Assembly: GCA_012845835.1 (NCBI GenBank)
Contig: JABAKD010000015.1
Coordinates: 11,747,845-11,811,844 of the forward strand
Direction of reading: 5' to 3'
Length of the DNA: 64,000 nt
DNA from: Undaria pinnatifida
Lineage: Eukaryota; Sar; Phaeophyceae; Laminariales; Alariaceae
Part shown: in pieces, positions 21,801-28,268 of the stretch
Layout: each line of letters begins with the position of its first letter
Numbering within the stretch: position 1 is the first letter of the stretch
The notes under the pieces: generated by a model
Database searches by the model: none
What the model saw: only the letters and a program-made list of their open reading frames with translations
Told to the model about the DNA's origin: nothing
Translations under genes and position numbers: made by a program

Positions 21801-24800
21801 TCCAAGTAGTTTACTACCCTGTCTTTTTTTTTTCAGTATCGTACTGGTAGTCCTTACACTATTTCAAAGTAGTATGCTGTATTTCGAAGCACGGCACTGG
21901 TTATCCGCACACTAAACGCAAGTAGTTTTCCGCGTTTTTTTCAAGTAGCGAGCGCACTGGTAGTCCAGTCCGCACACAATTTCCAAGTAGTTCGCCGATT
22001 ATCCAACAACTCAAGTTTTAAGTTTTGTATCTAACGTGTTTCTCGACAAAAAGGCGATTTTGAGTTTACATATCGGACGATTTGCGAAATCGCATATCGC
22101 GATATAGCATTTGCGTTGGAAGATCCGAAATATCGCACTCCTTGTAGTTTTATATGTGTGTAATGCCAACCTCGGGACGAGTTACCAATCATCAGCATGC
22201 GATACAGTGGAGGTTCCTCTCTTGGGCCGGTACGCGCACTTCAGAGGAAAATACCGGCACCATAGAGGCAACCGGCACTGCTCCGCACACTGCCACTATT
22301 GTTCCCATCTGTGCCAAGCGATTTCACAGGCGCTATAGCGAGCTATCGGCACTACTCAATCGGCACTATAGAGGGATCTCTACTGTACAGGGGCTAGGCA
22401 TCCGAGCGCCGAACCACCTAAAAGAGGGCAAAAACTCTACATTCATCTTCGGGTATCGACTTCGAACGTCTAATACAATATCTAAAACTCCGCCCCCCCC
22501 CCTCACCGGTTATTCGACTTACAAGATTCACTTGATAAAAGGATACATTTCCCTTGCACAGCTGTCAGATTTCGTCCCCCTCAGAAACGGGTTTTATAGT
22601 TTCCGCGCACAGACTGACTAAAATCACCCTGTTGACCCTGATAGCTACACTGTAGTTGTAAGGGGAGTCGCCGACCTATATCCTTAATGAGGACACACAA
22701 CTCGTAATGCGCGCGATCGGAGTATCACACGCAGCTTGCAAAGATGAGTTTCGACGAAATCTTCGATCTCACAGCTGGAGTGTATTTTCATTTTTTATAA
22801 TATCTAGATGATCTGCCACGCAGCTCATAGATTATCTACTCTGTAGACAGTAATGGTCTGATCTGTCCGACGTGTGGTGTGTTATTCACCTCGCGTCTTC
22901 TGCGGTGTATAATAGCCCTATAACGTAAAAATTAGGACATAAAGACAATCTAGAATATCCAGTTCACACATAATCTAGATCATATAATCTACGACCTAGA
23001 TTATCCAGGTCATACATAATCTAGATCATGTGATCATAGATCATACTGGTATGAGAAAAAGTCATACGGTCTAGATCTTATGACCTAGATCTACAGTAGA
23101 CCATATGATCTACATATACAACTCTAGATCATGAGATAGATGGAATAATCTAGACGATACCAGTATGATCTATTAATAGATCATGCATGGTCTCTACATC
23201 GTCATCTGACCGAGGTGTAATCTTCATTTCTCACCTGGTGTCTTCCGCGGTGTAGCCCTCGAACCGCAAACAGAAGATCTATTAACAGATGATCTAAACC
23301 CAGATCTGTCCGGTGTTTAACATATAATATAGAGTATCCAGAAAATGATCTGTCTGACTTGAAATATCTAGATCATATACATGATCTAGATCATGGACGA
23401 TATAGCCTTCCACGGTGTGCGCGTTCTTCGCCTTAAGCACTTACCATTTCCACCCATCTACACCCATCACACCCAGTGTCCGTGCTCATCTCTCCTCCGA
23501 GATAGACGAGCTCTGTGGTTCCAAACTACAAGACAGAAAGATACACATCGCAAACACAGTTTTTTTTTTTTTTGCTCATCTCATCTACTGCCTTCGCGCT
23601 TTTCTTTTCTTCTTCCTTCCCAGACGTAACTCGTTCCCGGGGCCACTTAGCAGGCTCTTCTCCCCCCTCCACAACACGGCACGCGCCTTTGTTTTCATCG
23701 CGAGAAGAATTCAGCACTTCCTTCCCTCGTCGACTCGCGTCGAATTGTGCATACCCACGCTATCAAGCGCTTTCAACAGTTGGCGTCTCCAGGAAAAAAA
23801 AAAAAAAATCTAGAACGAGAATTGAACCCCTGACTCCAACCTTAGTAGTGTTCGAGGTTAATCACTAGAACACCGGGGCGAACAGTGAGGTGATAAGCCT
23901 TCGAAAGTCAAGTACAGGGTCAAGATGATATGGCTTATCCGTAACATATACTGTTCACCGGGCGCCTTCCGCGGAATTGAACGTCAGATATAGCATCTAG
24001 ATTACTCCTAGACTATCTACGCCGTAGACTGTCTAGGGAATGATCTGTTCAGTGTTTGATGTATTTTTCACCTCGAGCATCTTCCACGACGTAACCCTCG
24101 AGCCTCTCGGGACGCTCGAGATTTCCGGGACACCAAAGGCTTGACATTCATATCAGAGACAAGTGAAGAGCTGAAGTAGATAATACATCTAAATCAAAGA
24201 TGATCTACGGTAGATCCTCGATGATCTAGATCCTAGATGATCCGTCTCATGTGTGACATATTTTTCACCTGGCATCTTCCACGGTGTAGCCCTCGAACCT
24301 CTTGGAGTGTTCTGCTTGCCAGGACGCGGAATGCCTCCTATTCACGGCCGAGACGAGAAAAGACCTGATGGCCGGCAAGTCATTCCTAGTGCTGGGATCG
24401 AACCCCCTTCCAATCACCTAAAACAAGAACGCATCACGGTTACAGTGCTCTTTTGACGTTTTCAGGTAGGTTTAGTTTGATCAAGTCCACTTATACGGCT
24501 ATCATTCATTTTTTCCGGCAAGAAAAAAGTCTCCACGAGCACGAGTGTGAACTCGGGGAGACTTAAAACAGCGACACCGACTTTGTAGAGGCGAGCTTCA
24601 CGTACTACTATTTCATCGGGGACGCCGGTTACGTCTTGCAACCAATTACCGAAAAATCATACCTTAACGAGCGCCACGATATTATCCTTGTCGCCTGTGC
24701 AGGTTGGAAACCCCTGCTCCAACAGGAAAGCCGAAATAAACGCGCCATGTTTTGAGTCGTGCGGGATCTCCATCGCTGCCTCGCAACAAAACATGAAGAA

Positions 24801-27800
24801 GCGGACCACATAACCGGTGCAGGAGCGGGGGGGGGAAAAAAATAAAGAAATGGGAAGAGGGGGAAAAAAAAGAAAAAAAGGACAAAGAAAAACAAAATCA
24901 ATTTAATAGTTGGAGGAGGGAAAACATAATAGTAATAATGGAGAGGATGGAGGAGGGGAGAAGTAAGACAAAGCAGAACGGAGAGAGGATAAAACAAAAA
25001 AACAACGAAAAAAACAAGAGGAGGGGAAACACTAAAAATCCCAATAAAACAGATGGAGGCGGGGACGATTAGCGTATACCAGGTAGACTATGTGGTTACC
25101 GTTTTTGACAGTATAGCACACCCCACCTTGAACACCAGACCCCCGCAGTGTATAACACGGGTGGCTATTCTTTTACAATCCTAAACGAACACCCGATTTA
25201 TTACCCGGGGTACGTATTATACTACCCCCTCCGAGCTAGAGCTTTAAAATCAGTATCACCCCCCCCGACTGGATGGAACGTGGCAGCAAAACTCCTTCGT
25301 AAACTACCGCGATCAGCCCCCTTTGGTATCACACCTCTACAGTATACCACCCGGGTGGTAAACACTCTAAAATCCCCAACGACCACCCACTCTATCACCC
25401 GGGGGATGAAATACATAACCAATAACAGCATCACCGGGGGGGTGTTATGCTCTGTCATACACGGTACGCCGTAAGCAAGAGCAACCCAGCCCGAAACCGA
25501 TGCTCATTATCTCTGCTTTACAGAGCATGACCACATCATCGACATGCTGCTAGGATGAAAAATAACAACGAACGCTGGCTGTGCTGATGATGTCGCTCGA
25601 CAAAAAAAACAGAGACATCACACACCATACGAACCGAATAACGCATGTATAGCGACAACAACGAAACAACGATGGCAATCACACACACGTCAGACAGAGA
25701 CCATCTATCCCCACGTGATCATCTAAATATTTCGGGGAACATCTGTATGATCTAGCTCATGTTACACCGTGGGAGCCGTACGATCTGCATGATCTAGCAA
25801 TGTTTTCCAGGGTTGGATCTGCACTCTTTACACCAGATCCCGCATAGCATATCATACCGGTGGATACGGGATCTATGCAGATTACCTACATAATCTATAT
25901 CAAATAACACCAAACGTCTAGGAAAAACGCGTAGTGGCAGCATACCATTGGTACGAGTTACCGTAACGTTGCGTGCGCGTGGTACACCTCGCCTGCATTG
26001 CAGTTGTAAGACATGCACATTGTATGAATATGTACCAGGCACACGCGATGGCAGACGCGCACCCTGTTTTTCAGGGCTGTTTACGGGTCATGATCCGGCC
26101 CGCGGGTCGGGTCAGAACGTTTTCAAAACTGCGCGGGTAGAGTTGGGTCGGGTCCGGTCAAGAAGTTTTCAAATCTCACGGGACGGGTCAGGTAACCTCG
26201 ACCCGTTCCGACCCTTCAACACTAATCCGACCCATAAAAAGCCCTGATTCTTTTTTTTGTCTTGAGACATGTCACACGAGGACGTCTATCTGGACCCGAC
26301 GCCAAAAACAATCAACACACACCTACTACCTAGGTAAACAAAAACAAAAAAACGTTTTTGCTCCAAAAAATAACGACATTCCGACGATTTTGGGTCAAGG
26401 AGGGTTAACCCCTTTACAACTGGAAACCCGTTTTTGGGGACAAAATTACTTGGATTTAGTATAGGGAGGGGTTCGGGGGCTCTAAAGGGGTTAAGGAGGG
26501 TTAAGGAGCCCCATCACTCACAAAAAAAAAACGCCAAAAAAAAAAAATCTAAGCCTATCGTGAGCAGGTGGGATTGCTTCGTGTGGCTGTTTGCTTTAGA
26601 CAATTTCCCACACAGCGAACAGATCACGATCTAGATAATCTATTATAATCTTATTAATAGATAATCTATCTGTGGTCATGTACGTTGTGCAGGGTCTGCG
26701 TAGCACAGTTCCAACCCCGGAAACAAGCGCTACATCACTCACATCCGTCCGGCTCTCGCCCATCCACAGGATCTACAGCCCGTGCATATCAAATAGAACA
26801 GGTATTTGTCTGCTCTGAAATACACATATCATACAGATCATATAGATCATTGATAGGAATCTGTCCGATGTGTGTATGTTTCCGTCTGAAAGCCCCAAAG
26901 GAACTACAGTACGCCACTCACCGTTCCATTGTGCGATGCCCTCGAATCTCTCCCCGGCCTTGAGCGGACACTCCACGCCCACCACGTGCGTGCACAGGTC
27001 TAGCTCAAAGGACGAGGAGAGGAGCTCTGGCGAGACCACGCCAGTAATGTCGCGGCTACTTGTCTGCAGATTGAAAACAGCACGCAAGCAGGGCTCTGAG
27101 TCGGCCGCACTTGGAAAGCTATGAGTTAATTAGCACTTGTTTCCTAAAAGCCTAGGTTACGCAACAAACAAACAAAAAACGGTACGAAGGAAAACATATT
27201 TTCCAACCTACTTCGAAGTAATATTTTGCCTACCTCTCGTGGGCAGGGTTGCCCTTGGGTTGTTTCAACACTAATAGCATATGTACCTACTCAACTCCTA
27301 CCTGACCCAGGTCGCGTGCGGTAACTTGCGCATTTCTGCGGCTTTGAGATCGAAGATTTCATCGAAAAACTTATTTATTTGTCAGCTGTGTGTGATACTC
27401 CGATCGCGCGTATACCATAGTGTAGTTCACAAACACTGCAATAGGCAACCTTGAGCATCGACCACTATACACACGGTGTAGTGTAGCGCTCGACGCCGAG
27501 CTTATCAATTCAATTCTCATACGTTACTTTTTTTCTTTTTTTTCTTTTTTTAGATCCTCCTGGGGATCCGGGTAAAAAAAGCTTAAGCTCCAAACACTTT
27601 CGTTTGTGTACCAGTTTTCGTCCATCTGCAGAACGCAGACTTTGTGTCAACCTCGCCCCTTCGGTTTAGTTATGAACTTGCCTGCCTTCTTTGGCTGATC
27701 CCCATGAGGTTCAACCAAGAAGGTGAGATAGCCACCCAGGAATCGAGTTACGCCACCCCAAAAGAGTCTTGACAATCTCATCAAGTTCCAATACTTCCGT

Positions 27801-28268
27801 GGGAATGTGCAACAGTCAAGATAAGAGGGTCAACACTCAGTCTCCGAGCCGAACTACAGTAGAGGTCCCTCTGTAGTGCCGGTGGAGTAGTGCCGGTGGA
27901 GTAGTGCCGGTTGCCTGCTATAGTGCCTATGAAATCGCTTGGCACATATGGGAAACGATCATACGTGGCAGTGTGCGGAGTAGTGCCGGTTGCCGCTGTA
28001 GTGCCGGAAATTTCCCTCAATAGTGCATGTACCGGCACTAGAGAGGGACCACTACTGTATCATACTATTAAAAGGATATATTCGTATTCGTGGATCTGTA
28101 CGATAGTCGAGTTAAAAGGGCCAACTCTGCGCTAACCTCACCTCGACTTTGATCGTGATCGAGCCCACGTCGATGACGGGGCTGTCCATGGCGACCGTTC
28201 CGGCCACAGAAACCTTGATGGGAGAGCCGGACATCACAACATCGTGAGGAACATCCAAAGACATGCCC
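9641..28268 (-). CDS. ML domain-cathepsin B fusion protease (10 exons; signal-peptide exon not found)
   Basis: Exons in transcript order: 28268-28142, 27063-26922, 24775-24663, 24417-24269, 20805-20746, 20263-19895, 16392-16284, 15870-15697, 14596-14485, 9825-9641. All junctions are GT-AG with matching phases, giving 512 complete residues. Residues 2-128 are an ML lipid-recognition domain ([23 protein letters not shown]). About 147-185 is a C1A propeptide ([17 protein letters not shown]), and the mature protease starts near [11 protein letters not shown]. Seen: oxyanion Gln and catalytic Cys (~271) in [12 protein letters not shown], occluding-loop PCAHH (~366-367), [11 protein letters not shown] (His ~459) and ANSW (Asn ~481). 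Family knowledge: cathepsin B is an endo- and dipeptidyl-carboxypeptidase of lysosomes or secretions; ML domains bind lipids. The fusion rests on the splice AAG|GTATGA to TTTTAG|GTG (both phase 0). Without it, the ML frame hits TGA two codons on, so two adjacent genes remain possible, but no start codon for a separate protease was found in the gap. Confidence 0.75.
10075..10165 (-). repeat. Echo of the 14596-14485 exon tail, farthest copy
   Basis: TCGCCCTCAGGATGGATGC, AAACGCCACAGGAATAG and GAGGAAGTCAATC parallel the true exon end on the plus strand (TCACCCGTAACATGGC, AAACGCCTCCGGAATACG, AAGGAAGTCAGCG). Confidence 0.65.
10578..10830. repeat. Dispersed repeat family F, copy 1
   Basis: Shares GAGATCGAAGATTTTGTCG, CTTTGCAAGCTG, ATACTCCGATCGCGCG, GACATAGGTCGGCGACT and AAATCTGACAGCTGTG with an inverted copy at 22558-22800. 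Shorter pieces lie near 3145, 27340, 34205, 43720, 44985, 45240, 56515 and 61515. Confidence 0.75.
11440..12150. repeat. Three imperfect copies of a CAG-containing segment
   Basis: Copies near 11440-11640, 11745-11870 and 12055-12150 share ACGCTACA, (CAG)n, TGTGCGCGTG and GCGGCGAGTTGCTT. ORFs up to 125 codons are repeat-driven. Confidence 0.6.
14130..14350 (-). repeat. Two echoes of the 14596-14485 exon tail plus donor
   Basis: 14285-14350 has GATAACGATGCATCACCC, GCATGGCTGTAAACGCC and GGGGAAGTCAATC. 14130-14206 has AAGATATCTCACCCGCAAC and AGGAAGTCATTC. Both align with the exon's 3' end, including the reverse-strand donor GGTGA. Confidence 0.85.
14485..14596 (-). CDS. Fusion protease exon: [12 protein letters not shown] segment
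   Basis: Acceptor TTTTTCAG, donor ACGG|GTGAGA. Encodes [19 protein letters not shown]... [12 protein letters not shown], the conserved cathepsin B strand before the active-site His. Four decayed copies of its 3' end are in the next intron. Confidence 0.9.
14597..15696 (-). other. Intron with AGC/GGC array and three exon-tail echoes
   Basis: 14640-14935 is an interrupted AGC/GGC triplet array. 15003-15130, 15255-15345 and 15480-15610 are copies of the end of the 15870-15697 exon. They share GCGAGTAGGCCTCCTTA and GGCGTGGGGTACTCGCTATC with the exon and keep a minus-strand GTGAG- or GTGAC-type donor. Confidence 0.8.
14640..14935. repeat. AGC/GGC triplet array
   Basis: Interrupted CAGCAG and GGCGGCGG tracts, open in several frames (poly-Ala, Leu, Arg and Gln). 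Not treated as coding. Confidence 0.85.
15697..15870 (-). CDS. Fusion protease exon: occluding loop
   Basis: Acceptor CCCCCAG, donor GGG|GTGAGA. Encodes [17 protein letters not shown]... TPKCLSKC... [13 protein letters not shown]. The paired His of PCAHH is the cathepsin B exopeptidase determinant. Three copies of its 3' end follow in the intron. Confidence 0.9.
16080..16266. mobile_element. TA-flanked MITE, copy 2
   Basis: CCCGATATAGTGCCGATTGC at the left and ACCGGCACTACGGAGGGACC at the right. The interior GTGAAATCGCTTGGCACA is shared with the other copies. It lies between the occluding-loop and GCNGG exons. Confidence 0.75.
16284..16392 (-). CDS. Fusion protease exon: GCNGG motif
   Basis: A long T tract then TTTCAG; donor AAG|GTGACG. 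Encodes (S)[15 protein letters not shown]... and ends GQGNTCK. GCNGG is diagnostic of C1A proteases. Confidence 0.9.
17165..17720. repeat. ~123-bp tandem repeat
   Basis: Three to four units share ACAGCTGTTACCGTCGCGG, TTTTTGTAAAGAAGGGAAA, GGATGGGACGGG and a CACAAAACACAA stretch. The last part diverges but keeps GTTACCATCGCGGTTT. Confidence 0.8.
18375..18912. repeat. 21-bp minisatellite CTTGTGCTGCATCTCTCAGAGA
   Basis: About 25 units of TGCTGCATCTCTCAGAAACT with 18-, 21- and 24-bp variants. Unit lengths are multiples of three and lack stops, so all three plus frames are open (up to 209 codons). No splice or start support was seen. Confidence 0.9.
19250..19640. repeat. AAC/ACC-rich simple repeat
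   Basis: Runs of CACCAACACCAACACC and ATCAACGCCCACATCA. Minus-strand ORFs (GGVGGDVGV-like) are composition artefacts. An exon-tail echo lies inside it. Confidence 0.8.
19470..19560 (-). repeat. Echo of the catalytic-Cys exon tail
   Basis: Minus-strand reading [18 protein letters not shown] matches [18 protein letters not shown] of the real exon 400 bp upstream in transcript order. The donor position is decayed (GCGGCCTGAC). Confidence 0.85.
19895..20263 (-). CDS. Fusion protease exon: maturation site and catalytic Cys
   Basis: Acceptor CGCGAGCAG, donor CTGAG|GTTTGT. Contains the likely mature start ([11 protein letters not shown]), [14 protein letters not shown] with Gln and catalytic Cys, and the Cys-rich loop [12 protein letters not shown]. 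The residues before CGSC are S-D where most family members have G-S. Confidence 0.9.
20364..20735. repeat. ~57-bp minisatellite, seven units
   Basis: Each unit has GAGGCGTGATTGGGTAGG, GGATAGGGGATGGGATT and TTGAATATCAAT. It fills the intron between the two exons at 20263 and 20746. Confidence 0.9.
20746..20805 (-). CDS. Fusion protease exon: propeptide, short
   Basis: Acceptor TTGGACAG, donor GAG|GTGAGC. Sixty bases encode [19 protein letters not shown], continuing the propeptide (VEDAR-R). Both phases match the flanking exons. Confidence 0.75.
22203..22387. mobile_element. TA-flanked MITE, copy 3 (185 bp, both ends intact)
   Basis: Begins TACAGTGGAGGTTCCTC and ends GAGGGATCTCTACTGTA. Interior CCGGCAC blocks in inverted arrangement. 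Confidence 0.8.
22558..22800. repeat. Dispersed repeat family F, copy 2 (inverted to copy 1)
   Basis: CACAGCTGTCAGATTTCG, TAGTTTCCGCGCACAGAC, GTCGCCGACCTATATCC, GCGCGATCGGAGTATCAC and GAAATCTTCGATCTCAC are reverse complements of blocks in 10578-10830. Confidence 0.8.
22875..24125 (-). repeat. Five echoes of the propeptide exon tail plus donor
   Basis: On the minus strand, 24058-24125 reads [10 protein letters not shown] before GTGAAA and 23225-23280 reads [11 protein letters not shown] before GTGAGA. 23945-23990, 23395-23440 and 22875-22935 keep only the CACCGTGGAAG.. core. The real exon ends [10 protein letters not shown](R) before GTGAAA. Confidence 0.85.
23800..23890 (-). mobile_element. 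tRNA-like sequence (SINE fragment)
   Basis: On the minus strand GCCCCGGTGTTCTAGTGATT resembles a tRNA 5' half with A-box, and GGGGTTCAATTCTCG resembles a B-box/T-arm about 50 bp later. It does not fold as a convincing complete tRNA. Confidence 0.45.
24269..24417 (-). CDS. Fusion protease exon: cathepsin B propeptide
   Basis: A strong acceptor GTTCTTGTTTTAG; donor GCCAG|GTGAAA. Encodes [19 protein letters not shown]... [17 protein letters not shown]. The W..xH..RFEGYTV block is the conserved cathepsin B propeptide. Phase 0 in, phase 2 out. Five decayed copies of its 3' end lie in the following intron. Confidence 0.8.
24663..24775 (-). CDS. Fusion protease exon: ML domain, end
   Basis: Acceptor GAGGCAG. 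Encodes (A)[17 protein letters not shown]... [13 protein letters not shown], matching the last two ML strands. The donor is AAG|GTATGA. If unspliced, Val then TGA would follow at 24662-24657, so this is the exon that decides between fusion and separate genes. Confidence 0.7.
26405..26494. mobile_element. TTAA-flanked MITE (piggyBac-like), copy 1
   Basis: TTAACCCCTTTACAACTGG at the left and GGGGGCTCTAAAGGGGTTAA at the right: 8-bp inverted ends CCCCTTTA/TAAAGGGG bounded by TTAA. 90 bp in total. Confidence 0.8.
26640..26880 (-). mobile_element. tRNA-headed SINE-like repeat (family C), copy
   Basis: On the minus strand GGGCGAGAGCCGGACGGATG, GTGATGTAGCGCTTG (A-box like) and GGGGTTGGAACTG. An ATAGATCATTGATAG-rich tail precedes CTGTCCGATGTGTG. 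Confidence 0.55.
26922..27063 (-). CDS. Fusion protease exon: ML domain, middle
   Basis: Acceptor ATCTGCAG, donor ACG|GTGAGT. Encodes [15 protein letters not shown]... [20 protein letters not shown]. The DLC and CPLKAG blocks with spaced Cys are ML hallmarks. Confidence 0.8.
27064..28141 (-). other. Intron of the fusion gene with a MITE and a donor-side echo
   Basis: 27785-27853 resembles the start of this intron (AGACTGAGTGTTGACCCTC versus GGTTAGCGCAGAGTTGGCCC on the minus strand). Family E (GATCCTCCTGGGGATCC, GTACCAGTTTTCGTCCATC, 27553-27640) recurs at 32375-32410 and 33455-33520. Confidence 0.5.
27855..28059. mobile_element. TA-flanked MITE, copy 4 (205 bp, best preserved)
   Basis: Left TACAGTAGAGGTCCCTCTG and right GAGAGGGACCACTACTGTA are near-perfect inverted repeats with TA at both ends. 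The interior repeats GTAGTGCCGGT in both directions. Confidence 0.85.
28142..28268 (-). CDS. Fusion protease exon: ML domain, first part
   Basis: Acceptor TTGAAACAG, donor GAG|GTGAGG. Encodes [19 protein letters not shown] and ends GSITIKVE, the paired beta-strands typical of ML proteins. It starts with one base that completes an upstream codon, so at least one exon (signal peptide and first Cys) lies further upstream. Confidence 0.75.

Larger units (their letters stand above)
20806..24268 (-). other. 3.5-kb intron with five propeptide-exon echoes
   Basis: Contains copies of the propeptide exon end (24058-24125, 23945-23990, 23395-23440, 23225-23280, 22875-22935), AT-rich ATCTAGATCAT palindromes (22800-23400, 24000-24240), family F copy 2, a MITE, and a GC-rich block (21070-21720) with a 222-codon plus ORF ending in a CTG tract. 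A minus-strand alternative first exon (21666-21536) is possible but weaker than the propeptide model. Confidence 0.6.
24776..26921 (-). other. Intron of the fusion gene (ML part)
   Basis: A purine-rich stretch (24830-25060), two copies of a TATAACACGGGTGG / TATACCACCCGGGTGG block (25140-25450), a family C SINE, GGGTC-rich sequence also seen at 43.6 kb (26090-26240), and a TTAA MITE. No gene seen. Confidence 0.55.

Noticed and set aside
24365-24440. tRNA-like GGGGGTTCGATCCC on the minus strand
   Set aside because: The bases lie inside the propeptide exon (codons G-F-D-P). The resemblance to a B-box is fortuitous and no cloverleaf forms.
24657-24662. TGA as the end of a stand-alone ML gene
   Set aside because: Possible, but the GTATGA donor, the phase-0 acceptor and the absence of a separate protease start favour splicing into the protease. 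Kept as the main alternative in the gene entry.
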